Source of the DNA: Romanomermis culicivorax
Lineage: Eukaryota; Nematoda; Enoplea; Mermithida; Mermithidae
Assembly (NCBI GenBank): GCA_963922205.1
Contig: CAWUHX010000036.1
Coordinates: 1,302,001 to 1,366,000, forward strand
DNA length: 64,000 bases
Direction: 5' to 3'
A model generated the notes under the pieces. The model saw nothing but the letters and a program-made list of their open reading frames with translations, was not told where the DNA came from and made no database searches. The translations under genes were made by a program, and so were the position numbers. Positions 1-10,299 of this stretch are shown piece by piece; positions within the stretch are counted from its first letter, which is position 1, and each line of letters starts with the position of its first letter.

Positions 1-445
1 TGGGAAATAAATTAAAATCAGACTGATTAAGCGTAATTTGGCTCCCATTCCGGCGCGAAGCGCCGGAAAAATTTTTGGGTTTCTGTATTCTAAAACGCTG
101 AAAAATAAATCTCTCCAACAGATAATTCGTGAACAAATGTTTTGAAATCGCGTTCTAGAACAATGTCTTCAATTTCCACCTTCAATGAATGCAAAAGCTC
201 AGATTGCAAACGTTTAAAAAATTCCAATCATCGAGGGAAAAAATTGAGAGACTTGATGAAAAATCTCTATTTTCGGCGATATAATTGACTGTAAACGATT
301 AGAAAATGAAACGAGCTAACTTGATTGATAGAAACTGTTGAGCATTAATTATACCCATGCGCCTGATAGAGTATAGTTATAATTATACCCATGACCGGCG
401 CCAAGCGCCGGAAAATTTTGAGATTTTGACCTTTTAAAGTCCACC
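1..445. repeat. Copy of the CCGGCG-hairpin repeat family, outer part and left inverted arm
   Basis: The 17-base hairpin CCGGCGCGAAGCGCCGG lies at 50-66 and a variant at 395-411. Bases 1-320 resemble 36061-36376 in the same orientation, including the hairpin, an AAATAAATCTCTCCAACAG block and a later GAGAAAAAATTGAGAG block. Bases 170-445 are also the left arm of an inverted repeat whose right arm is 1855-2158. No protein is encoded. Being shared at two loci, it is interspersed repeat DNA; the class is not recognised. Confidence 0.7.
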
Positions 446-1097
446 AAAACGCATCTTTTCGGTTTAGAGTTACTGCCCTAACGGGGGGGGGGGCGGCCGC
501 CCCCCCGCCCCCCTTGTGCACTGCCCTGATTTCCATGCATTCTGAAACTGAATATACTGCAAATATCTGGTTACAAAATGTTTTTATAGCTTTTTTTATA
601 ACTTTTAAACATCAACATATTATTGATAAATTTCCGATCTTGTTTTTTTCTGACAAATCTGACGAAAATCAAAATTTTTTTTGATCATTAAAAAAATATT
701 TCTGTGGTCCTTAAGAACTTTTGGTTTTCGTGAAGTACAATATTTGCAGTTCGAACAAATTTACAGCACAGGACAATAGTAAAGGTTCTTGCTGAAAAGA
801 TTTATTTTACAGCCGTTTATAATATCAAACGCAAAAATTTTAATTACTGATGTGCCAAACCAAGATAAAACACCAGTCACGCTTTTCTATGCTTTAGATC
901 ATTTGAGAACAATCTCTTCTGATTGATAGATAATTTTGATTAGTAAATTACGGACAAAGTATATTGGAATGTTAAAACAAGCCCAAAGCATCTGCCAATA
1001 TTTTTGAGCGAAAAAAATGATTCCGGTAATATGGCGAGAAAATCACTGAACTCTTTTCCCGAATGGCGAAAACATCACGATCATTGATGATTGCAGC
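446..1097. other. Loop of the 0-2.2 kb inverted-repeat element, no gene seen
   Basis: AT-rich sequence between the left arm and the first MITE. Apart from the G/C run at 480-516 I see no coding, RNA or regulatory signal. Confidence 0.4.
480..516. repeat. G-run/C-run palindrome with a GCGGCCGC core
   Basis: A run of ten or more G is followed by GCGGCCGC and then C-runs, in otherwise AT-rich DNA. Either strand could fold as a hairpin or G-quadruplex. It lies just inside the left arm of the inverted-repeat element and has no counterpart in the right arm. Confidence 0.6.
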
Positions 1098-1271
1098 CAG
1101 GCCTGTAGTCATCAATTTTCGGAGGGGCCACACATTTTTTCACTCGATTTAGTGTAAAATTGGCATTTCTGACATGACTTTTTCTTGAAGAAAAATCAAA
1201 GGTACCTTTGCCTTTTTTAACACTTGAAACATTTGGGGGCATGGCCCCCCAATCCCCTGCCTACAGGCCTG
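1098..1271. mobile_element. Short hAT-type MITE, CAGGCCTGTAG ends
   Basis: This 174-bp element has perfect 11-bp terminal inverted repeats (CAGGCCTGTAG / CTACAGGCCTG). It is flanked by a near-perfect 8-bp target duplication, ATTGCAGC at 1090-1097 and GTTGCAGC at 1272-1279. Eight-bp duplications with CAG-starting ends are typical of hAT. A second copy in the opposite orientation lies at 15581-15756. There is no coding capacity, so it is a non-autonomous derivative. Confidence 0.85.
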
Positions 1272-1490
1272 GTTGCAGCAATAGAATAAGCTGAAGAATG
1301 CATTTTCAGACATTTTAGAAGCCGCAAAACCAAAAATTTTTTTGGCGCTCAGGCGCTGATAAAGATAGTCGTACCGGCCTTTTCATAAGTTTTCTTCACA
1401 TCTCACATGCTTTCATCACGTCCATGAGCTTTTCGTACGCTTGTTTTTTCATGTATAATAAAATTTTTTCTTTCTTTTAGCTGATGAAGT

Positions 1491-1640
1491 TCAAATTAAA
1501 AGTCTAAAACTGGCGTGAATCTGTCGAGGCACCTGTTCCCGCTGCTCGGGGCTTCAGTAAAAGTTAGGCTCGGTCCGGGACTTGAACTCGCAACCTTGCG
1601 GCTACCGTCCGCACGCTCTAACCAACTGAGCCAACCAAGC
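1491..1640 (-). mobile_element. tRNA-derived SINE (tRNA-like head with A and B boxes)
   Basis: Read on the minus strand from about 1640, this folds as a tRNA. The 7-bp acceptor stem pairs GCTTGGT with ACCGAGC, the D arm carries the A-box TGGCTCAGTTGG, the anticodon stem pairs TGCGG with CCGCA, and the B-box is GAGTTCAAGTCC. Only about 3 of 5 T-stem pairs form, and the anticodon loop (ACGGTAG) lacks U33. About 65 bases of non-tRNA sequence follow in the pol III transcription direction. These features favour a SINE over a working tRNA. It sits in the loop of the inverted-repeat element. Confidence 0.65.
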
Positions 1641-1854
1641 AACGGGAAAGGTATTCTCTTTTTGCAACAATTCGTAGTTGAGGTGGCTGCTGGGGCCACT
1701 CTCAACAAATCGAATAAAGTACAAGAAAACTAGCTTCGAATTGTTTTTCTGATGAAGTAGAGCGAATTATCAATTTTATGGTGAGCAACCAAAAATTTCT
1801 CTGCACAACCAAATTTTTTTCCTAAGGTGCACGCTGCAACATGGTCAAAATTAA

Positions 1855-2158
1855 AAGGTCAAAATTTTAACTTTAAAAAGTCAAAATCTCACAATTTTCC
1901 GGTGCTTCGCGCCGGTCATGGGTTTAATTATAACTATATTCTATCAGGCGCGGCATTAGCATATCTACTTCGACTTACTAATTAATGATCAACAGTTTCT
2001 ATCAATCAAGTTAGCTCGTTTCATTTTGTAATAGTTCACAGTCAATTATGTCGCCGAAAATAGAGATTTTTTATCAAGTCTCTCAATTTTTTCTCTCGAT
2101 GATTGGAATTTTTTTAAGGTTTGCAATCTGAACTTTTGCCTTTATTGAAGGTGGAAAT
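1855..2158. repeat. Right arm of the inverted-repeat element, hairpin at 1899-1915
   Basis: The reverse complement of this segment aligns with 170-445 over roughly 270 bases, including the hairpin (CCGGTGCTTCGCGCCGG here), the GATAGAAACTGTTGA block and the AAAATTGAGAGACTTGAT block. The arms are diverged, with a 20-base indel near 1955-1985, so the element is not recent. The loop between the arms is about 1.4 kb. Confidence 0.75.
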
Positions 2159-3600
2159 CCTGCCTGAAAAGTCTAATTTTTCAGTGAATTAAACATGTTT
2201 TCAGTCAGGCAAACTAAAATTCAAAAAATTAGGCAAGCAGCAATGAATTGAATGACTTTTTCAGACAGAGGAACCTCTGCTATTCTCCCACGCTTAATCA
2301 TTTTCCCAATGCAAAAAGTTATCTTCCTGAAAGTCGAAAATTCTAAAAAACCACAATGATTTTGTGGAAATAATCTAGAAAAATCTATGTTTTAGCCAAA
2401 TATGTGAAAAAACAATACAAGGTCAAACATTCATCCATAACATCATGATGTTTAAAAGCTATAAGCCAGCACAACAGAAATGATAACAAGAATCATAAGT
2501 GATTTGAAATCTGGCGCCAAGCGCCAGAAAATTTTCGATATGTTTTCTTAAAAACACATAAGAATGCATCTCCGCACAGGAAACTCACCCAATCAAAAGT
2601 TTTGTTGGGCTCTAATTTTTATAAGCCATGTTGGTTTGTGCCCCTAAATTTTTAGGAGTCACTCAGAGTTTTTAGAAGCTATGACTAATTAACCTAAAAA
2701 ACCCTGACCAGACTCGATTTTTTTTGCTCGCAAATATGAATGCTCTATACAGCCAAAAACATTTTGTTGATTAGTCTCCAATTTTCTGGCATAAATGAGG
2801 AGTTTGAATGTTTTCTTGAATATTACCCATACAATCCACTTGAAACGTTGACTTTGACATAATAATTTAAAGGCTAAATTGAAATTTGAAGTTGAAAAAC
2901 TTTAAAAAAAGCCATCTCAAATACTCGATGATTTTAAGGAATTTCAATTTCAATATGCATAGTCAAATAAGAAAACTCGCCACAGCACGGCAAAAAAATT
3001 TGACGATTATCCTCTATACTTTTCAACACAAAATATTTATTTTTCCACAAAATTCCCTGTGTTTTCCAGGTTTTCGAGACCTGAAAAAAATTCCCTGTGT
3101 TTTCCAGGTTTTGTATGAACCCTGTAATATGTATAATACTATATTTTTCTATAATTTTGCTCATTGTTTTGTACCTAATAAATTAAAGTGTAGTTATATT
3201 GGTTAACAGAAAATGTGGTATGCTGAACAAATTGCATTACTAAAATGAAATTCTCTGAAAAACAGAATCTCGGATGACTTTTTAAGACCAGGGACGGGAC
3301 AGGGACACGGACAAAAACGCCGAGGATCCCCCGAATCCTTACAGGTACCGGGGCCCTGTACAATCACTAATAGAAACCAAAATTGATAGGCAAAAGTATG
3401 TGAAATTAGGTGTTTTTCACTCTAAACCCAACACACCTTCGCTACTCGACGAATTCAATCAATCACAACCTTGATCTCCATGGCTAATTCCTGCTAATCC
3501 CCTTCTTCGCCGCTTTGCGGAAACCAAAGGGAGCGGGAATGACAAAACCTCCCCTAATCAGATCACCTAATTCGATCAGAGTCTTTTTTGGATCACCTAG
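2159..3600. other. AT-rich intergenic DNA with small repeats, no gene seen
   Basis: A variant hairpin CTGGCGCCAAGCGCCAG lies at 2511-2527. The phrase TTCCCTGTGTTTTCCAGG occurs twice (about 3053 and 3090), which explains the paired Lys/Trp-rich reading frames there. I see no splice-supported exon or conserved protein. Confidence 0.4.
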
Positions 3601-4375
3601 GTACAGCTTTGCCACCCCCTTATACCTTATTTTTTGTGTCTTTTTCTCAACTCCCATTTGGTAGCTTGTCTGAGAAAGGGCACAGAAATAGCCTTACAAA
3701 ACACCCCTGATGAGTGTAACTTCTGCTCCTTACTCTACTTAACTATTTACGAAATGAATAAAAATTTATCTTACCGTCGACCAAAAAATAATGATTGTTT
3801 TACCCTGGGTGCGGCTTCCCGAACTGGACCTCATCATTCATTGCATTGTACATACGCATGCATATGTTGCGCATACCCATTCCTGAATAGTTGGGCCCGT
3901 ATGCTTTCACCAAAATATTTTTTAAAAATTTTAAACTGAATTTGTAGCTGTGAAAAGTAGACAGATGTATAAAACATTTACAGTCTATTCCCTTGCAGCT
4001 ACAAATTACCTTATGGAGGGGAATCTTCTGTAAAAATTACTCTCAAAAAAATTTGAAACTTGAGAGCAGACCCAGGACACAACATTTGAAAAGTTTTGAA
4101 TGATTTTGAGGTGTTAACCAAGAATGTGTAAAATGAAAAATTTACGAAAACAGGTCATTCATTCGCTTTAAAAGCTTTTCCGCCGCTTTGTAAAAACACA
4201 ATCCTACATATCAAAAAATATGAAAATGGATTTTAACTGTTACAAAACACTATTGGAATAAATATTTATTAAATACGAAAAAATACACGCAAATTGGCAG
4301 ATTTTGCCGCTGAAAAACTACCAATGGGGCCGCTCCATTTTCTCCTAATTGCAAAGGTACAGTAAGACCATAGGA
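3601..4375. other. Flank downstream of the minus-strand Gypsy element, no gene or LTR recognised
   Basis: The 3' LTR of the minus-strand Gypsy element would be expected here or slightly beyond, but I see no direct repeat of the DNA upstream of its candidate primer site near 13740. Short open frames on both strands lack recognisable motifs. Confidence 0.35.
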
Positions 4376-5827
4376 TCAATTTTTTGTGTAGTTCTGCCAT
4401 CTTGTAGTCTCGTAGCGAAAAATTTTCAGCTTACTTGCTGAAACCTTTTGCCATAGCAAAAGATTATTATAACATGCTATTGTTATCACATTATCTTCCA
4501 ATATGAAGGGTTCATCCCAAGTTAAGCTAAATTTCTTGCGCTTATCAACTTTAAGAAGCACCCAATCATTTTCTTTAAAAACTGAGGTTTTAATTTTTTT
4601 GTCGAAATATATTTTGCTAGCTTCCGCTGCTTTCTGGATATTTTGGGCAATAATACCATAAAGCCTAGTTAAGTGGTCAGTTAGGATGAATTTGTATGCC
4701 TCATAATTCATGGGCATTGCTATTTTGAGAGCTTTTGTGAAATTCATCCCGAACTTTGCTTCATTGCCCTGTAAAAAAGCAAATGGTGATGCCTTCATCA
4801 CAGAATGTGGGGTTGCATTATAAGCAAAGACCACTGATTTGAGATATCTTGGCCAGCTATCAGGTTTTGAGATATCTTGGCCACTGATTTGAGATATCTT
4901 GGCCAGCTATCAGGTTCACCGATAGCTACTTTTCTCAGCTGTTTTATTAGAGTTTGGTTGAACTCTCTACCATACTATTACCCTGAGGGTGGTAAGCAGT
5001 AGTAAAGATCTTCTTACACTCGGATAAATCACAGACTGATTTCATTAAATCTAAAGTAAAACAAAATCCATTATCACTCAGGAGTTTCCTCGGTGTTCTA
5101 TGTCTAAATATTCTAAGAATGCATTCACAACTGAATTTGCTGATTAATCTGGGATCATTTCAGCTTCAACCCACTTTGTGAAGTAGTTGTGAAAAACTAT
5201 AACATAAGGCATTCTTTCTCTTATTGGCGAAATTCCTACTATATCCACAGATACAATGTCAAATGGACCTTGTGTCAGAATTGGTATCAACAGAGGAATG
5301 GACGGCTTTCCTGCAGTTGCCATTTGACAGACAACGCAGTATTTTATCCATTCCCTGACATCTTTTTCCATGCCAGGCCACCAATAATGCCTTTTCATGA
5401 CCATCAGAGTTCTTTTGAAACCCTGGTGTGTCATTATTACAGCACCATGATGCTGATGCAGTACAGAGTCCCTGAGGTTGGGAGGTACGACCAATTGGTC
5501 TTCGCTTTCAGCCTCAGTTTCCCTGTACAATACACCATTTTCTTCGTGGAACCCACTGTTATACTTTGTGGTGCTATTTACACTTAATCTATCCCAGATT
5601 GGCTTTAAGCTTTCATCTGCTTTTTGCAGTTTGCTCATTAAGTCATCTGGGATCGAGCTAATAGATATCTCTTTATCATCTGATGTTCCTGGTTTATCAA
5701 ACTCTCCTTCCTTTCCAGGGTATAACCACTGCACATTGTCTTGTTCCTTAGGTATCGCAGATTTATCACTTTCCAGATTTTCTTTCTGCACCTTTTCTGA
5801 AAGAGGAGCTTTGCTTCGGGTTACCAC
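4376..5827 (-). pseudogene. Gypsy integrase (HHCC zinc finger and DDE core), broken
   Basis: The frame at 5144-5827 holds the integrase zinc-binding region (paired His, then CVVCQ) with YWWPGME between, and then the first catalytic Asp in the FDIVSVDIVG stretch. It stops, and a displaced frame near 4950-5100 carries the second Asp (SDNGF) and the Glu (MVESS). The frame at 4376-4834 is the C-terminal integrase domain with a chromatin-distal WVLLKVD motif. A 50-bp tandem duplication at 4831-4916 adds disruption between core and C-terminal domain. All three DDE residues can be found, but in separated frames. Confidence 0.8.
4831..4916. repeat. Two-unit tandem duplication inside the integrase relic
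   Basis: A 36-base block around TTTGAGATATCTTGGCCAGC occurs at 4831-4866 and again at 4881-4916, with a partial third copy between. It looks like a local slippage or gene-conversion event after the retroelement died. Confidence 0.75.
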
Positions 5828-6055
5828 TGCTCTACTCCTTTAGGATGCTCTCTTTCATCCTCAGGACTAATTCGGACATCCTCTCATTTCTCTTCATCCT
5901 TGTGGGATTTATTCTCCTTGGAGATGTTGTTGTTGTTGTTGTTCTTTTATTCCTTTGAGATCAGAGGAAACAACATCCAATTTGAACATACTCTCCCAAT
6001 TTGATGGTGATTTCACCACATCCTCTGGCTCATCCTTTCCAGATAGAAAGTCAGC

Positions 6056-7155
6056 CAGAGGTCCCCATGGTCCAAAATTTAGGTAGTAGTAAAATTGTAA
6101 ATTTTAAGGGTAGTACTTGAAATATGCCATGACCTTTTTTTTTGCTCTCAATTTTTTGCTAAGAGTGGGGAGATTTAGTTTCTCGAACTTACAAAAATGA
6201 TTAATGCCCCTACTATAGGCTTTAAGTCAAAAAAACATTTATTATTTCAACTCCATTTTCCAGCTCCGAAGCATGCAATTTTAATACACTAATTATACCT
6301 ACAGAATAGTCGCACTTTGAAGACTGTTGTGCTAACTGATTCCTGCACATTTCAAGAAACGGGCACAACATACATTTGGAAACATTGTTTCAACCAGCAT
6401 CTTCAGCAGTATGCGCTTGTCCCATCACTGATTAGACTTCGAACAGTGCTTCCAATTGAAAGTCCTGATGCTGAATATGGCTTTATAATTATTAATCCCA
6501 TTGGACTATGAACTACGAGTTTGAAACCAAGTACCCCTCCTGATCCACCTCAATAGACCTCACATGTCTCAACTCATAGCAGGAAAGAATACCACAGCTT
6601 GGGTAACTACATGCTCACAGAAGACATAACACAGAAGCGGGGTAAAGGAAAGGAGAGCATGAACAGGCAGAATTTTGAGAACATAATGTTTTTCTTCCCA
6701 AGGGGAGATTTGTTGATTAATCACATATACATAAGTCATTATTTCATCTCCCAATTATATTTATAATGATTTCCTACAAGTAGTATATATTAATGTGCTG
6801 TGTAAGAAAATCACATATACATAAGTCATTATTTTATCTCCCAATTATATTTATAATGATTTCCTACAAGTAGTATATATTAATGTGCTGATATCCTTTC
6901 CTAAAAATTGCTATATGGCACAGAAGTTGCATACTTTCCCATTATCATTTGCTCAGTAAATGTGTTAAAAAGAGCAGTGAGTAATTCCTCAGAATCACAC
7001 ATTCTGCAATTTTTCTCGAATTAGTATAACCTACTGGGGAGAGGATGAAGTCTACCAAAATTTTTTGCTATAGTGAGCTGTTTTTATGGGGGTAGTAAAT
7101 GAATTTCCAAATCTAAGATGGGGGTAATACTCCCCATACCCCCCCCTATGGGGTG
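6056..7155. mobile_element. Non-autonomous hAT element, 1.1 kb, inside Gypsy RNase H/integrase junction
   Basis: The target duplication AAGTCAGC is perfect at 6048-6055 and 7156-7163. The ends are CAGAGGTCCCCAT and, inverted, CACCCCAT. Removing the element rejoins the Gypsy frame at the conserved Ala-Asp-Phe following the RNase H domain, confirming the boundaries. Its interior has no transposase domain. It contains an 80-bp direct duplication (6721-6800 and 6811-6890, one mismatch). Confidence 0.85.
6721..6890. repeat. 80-bp direct duplication within the hAT element
   Basis: Bases 6721-6800 and 6811-6890 are identical but for one C/T difference, separated by TGTAAGAAAA. The near-identity means it is younger than the element's other decay. 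Confidence 0.9.
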
Positions 7156-7163
7156 AAGTCAGC

Positions 7164-7660
7164 TATAGCATTTTGTCTACCTGGCATGTATTCTAACTTG
7201 TGGTTGTATTGATTAATGATCACATACCACTGTTTCAACTTGTCATTTGTTGTAGCATTGACTTTCATTGACAACAGTGGTCTGTAATCTGTCTTAATTA
7301 ATACTTTCTGCCCCAATAACTAGTGCAGATAGATTTTGAGGCCGTAGATAATCAGGAGGCACTCCCTTTTGATAGCACACCACTTTTTCTCATCCTCTTT
7401 TAGCACTCAGCTATTATATACTATGGCCCAATGATCATCTCCAGACTCTTGATATAGAATAGCCCCTAATGCTGTTCCACTGGCATCAGTTTGTAAAATG
7501 AATTGGGCTGAGCCATCTATTACTGGGTACCAAAGAAATGGAACTGATACCAGTGCTTCTTTGAAAGCATTAAATGCTTTGTGATGATCCTCTGTGATGA
7601 GCCATTTATTCCTTTTCTTGGCTGTCAGCTTATACAAAGGCTCTGCTTGCTTTGCCAAAT
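7164..7660 (-). pseudogene. Gypsy RNase H / RT connection region
   Basis: The frame at 7407-7658 reads AKQAEPLYKLTAKKRNKW, then the RNase H start with LQTDASGTALGAILYQE. After a stop near 7405 the region continues through TDYRPLLSM to the KLEYMPGRQNAIADF motif typical of the RNase H C-terminus. It corresponds to 57060-57610 of the plus-strand copy. Confidence 0.8.
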
Positions 7661-7899
7661 TTGGTATAAATTTTTTACACCATTAGAGTATTCCGAGAAA
7701 CCTTTGCATATGCTTGACTGAGTCTGGGCATTCAAACTTCTTTATAGCTTGCACTTTTTTTGGATCGAGCCCAATTCCGTTAGAATCCAAAATATGACCA
7801 AGAAAATGAACCTTCTTTGGTAGGAATTCACATTTTTCCAGTTCAAGTGGGAAAATGTGAATTTAAGTGGAAAAATGTGAACAGTTAAGGACCAACTTC

Positions 7900-8806
7900 A
7901 AATTTTCTATGTGTTGCTCGAATGTATTCCAGAACACTATGATATCATCTATATATACTAGAACATATCTTCTACACATGAGGATGTAGGATTCTTTCCA
8001 TCATCTAGTAGAACTTGGCTGGTGCATTTTTCAGTCCAAAAGGCATTACCTTGAACTGAAACAACCCTTCTTGGCACAAGAAAGCAGTCTTTTCTTTACT
8101 GCCCTCTTCCATTGGCACTTGCCAATAACTGGACTTGAGATCAAGAGTCGTATAAAATTTTGCTCTCTCGAGGCAGTCCAGATAATCATCCATTCTGGGT
8201 ATTGGATATTGATCATCTTTTGTGACCTCTTCAAGCCTCTGAAATGCAGAACCAGCCTGAGTGACTGATCTTTCTTCCCTACTAGGAATAATGGGGCCAC
8301 CTAAGGTGATCTGGATGGCCTCTTTTATCCAGCATTTCCTGCACATGTTGTCTACTATATGGTCGCCATTCAATGGCAGCTCTGTAGTAATGTTTCGCCA
8401 CAGGACTAGCATCACCTGTATCAATTTTACAAGTTGGATGGGGAGTAGTTGTCAGAGGATCATGAGGTAGGCTAAATACATCTCCATATTTCACAAGTTG
8501 CTGTAACACCTTCTCTTTCTGTTCTTCTGACACTGTAGCTTTAGAGGTCATTTTATACAATGCTTCCAGAAACACAACTCCATCAAATTTTGATTCCTTG
8601 GCATCTAAAATACCCTCTAAGCTATATTCTCCACAATTTCCAGCCAGTAAAATTGATACATCTGACTCTCCCCTAAGTACAGAATTACAGTAGCCAAGAA
8701 CTTCATTAAGTTCCATCACACAACTGGAACCTGTATTCTTGGAGATCATCAATACAAAGTCTTCCCTTGAACCATCAACTATAGTATTGTCTACTCTGAA
8801 TCTCAT
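7900..8806 (-). pseudogene. Gypsy reverse transcriptase, broken
   Basis: The frames at 8282-8806 and 8005-8424 cover the pre-RT region (VDGSREDFVLMISKNTGS), fingers and palm (YPIPRMDDYLDCL, YTTLDLKSSYWQVPM, FKVMPFGLKNAPAKF). The catalytic YIDD box reads in a displaced frame at about 7945-7960. The plus-strand copy at 55726-56960 has the same motifs (STKDDFVVMVSKNTGS), so the two are one Gypsy clade. Confidence 0.85.
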
Positions 8807-9066
8807 TTCTGAATCATCTCCTTTTAGAGTGATTCCATTTATCTTATTTGCCCAGGATTTGTTCTACAATTTAGCTTTCACCAGTTGATTTGTTCCATGT
8901 GGGATGTAAATTCTATTACATGACACCACAGGAACTAGATCTTCAAGCTGCTGGATTGCCGATTCTTGATCTTCTCCAATAGGATTTTCTTCTATTGATT
9001 CTGCTATCATCTGATTATGCATCCCTACTATTGTAGTCACTGTCTTATCAGATGTTAACAAATCAA

Positions 9067-10236
9067 TAGGGCTGTTTCGATCAGAGAGTTTTAGTAATTT
9101 CGAGTTGGAGTTCAAGTTTGGTCTTTTTGCTTTTCCGAGTTCGAGTTCCAGTTTAAAAATTGTTCCGAGTCAAGTTCGAGTTTGAGTAATTCACTATTGT
9201 ATATAAGCGTTCATTTTGTTACATAAATGCAGTCAATATTATTATGCACCTGGTCTGGTACAACTGAACTACATAGAACTGTTTAGCATATGTCATAGTT
9301 ACTAGGTATAGAATTTTATGCAGTCACTATTTGTGTCGTACTTGCAGGTTGAAGCAGATCCCATTTTTTAATCAAATGCATCATTTTGTATACCACACCA
9401 ATTATATGTTTTATCTATTTAAGCAATATTCGACTCGACATCATTAATAAAATGCCTAGAAAAAGTATTATTTGGGATGGCCTTGAAGAAACGAATGGCA
9501 ATGTGGCAAAGTGCAATTTTTGCAGTACGAAGCTCGCTTAATCATCTTGTTCATCTACAACTGCCCTATGGTGTCACTTGGAAGTCAAGCATCCAGAAGA
9601 ATACAAACGATTAAGTTCCAAGGGGGCAGATAAAAAAAAGTACACAGTCACACCAGTCGAAATTTTAATTTTGTTCTAAAACCAATCAATTTAACTTCAA
9701 AGCTTGTTTTTCTGAAATGGAACATTCAAAGAAATGCAAATGAAAAGCCAAAAAACTTTAGATGACGCGTTTCTGCCAGTGAGTTTCATAGTTTATTGAA
9801 AAATTTATTTGCAATTCCAATAATTTTCAGATAAAAAAATGGATCAACAGTCATGCTCTGTATATTAACCTACTGATATATCAACCTACTCCCAATTGTT
9901 TATCAGGGGATCGAGCAGAATGTCTATTGTTCTGCAAGTTGAATTTGATTGAAACAAAATTCACTTATTGATTCATTGATAATGAAAAATGTGGTTTGTT
10001 AGATCAATAAAATGTTTGGGAAATTATGTTACTTATGACATATCTTTCTCCTAAACACTAAGCAGGATTTCTTAATTCCATTATATTTTAAACTTTGAAC
10101 TCGAAAAGAACTCAAAATAATGGTTGAAAAAAATCGAGTTCGAGTTTTAAATTTCGAAGTTTTCAAGTTGGAACTCGACTTTGAGTTGCCAAAATTGTGG
10201 AGTTTTAATCTAGTTTGAGTACTCGAAACAGCCCTA
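9067..10236. mobile_element. hAT element 1.17 kb, TAGGGCTGTTTCGA ends, BED-finger remnant
   Basis: The terminal inverted repeats are a perfect 14 bp (TAGGGCTGTTTCGA at 9067-9080 and its complement ending at 10236). The target duplication CAAATCAA is perfect at 9059-9066 and 10237-10244. Subterminal GAGTTCGAGTT-like repeats lie at both ends. From 9452 a plus-strand frame starts MPRKSIIWDGL and keeps CNFC and HLEVKH of a BED zinc finger, but it has a stop and no catalytic domain follows. It is an internally deleted hAT copy inserted in the Gypsy element. Confidence 0.9.
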
Positions 10237-10299
10237 CAAATCAATACTTTTTTTACACCCATCACTGTCATTGAACCTTTTCCAAAGTCTATTACTGTA

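Noticed and set aside
1545..1625. A functional tRNA gene
   Set aside because: The anticodon loop lacks U33 and the T-stem is only about 3 of 5 paired; the tail suggests a SINE.
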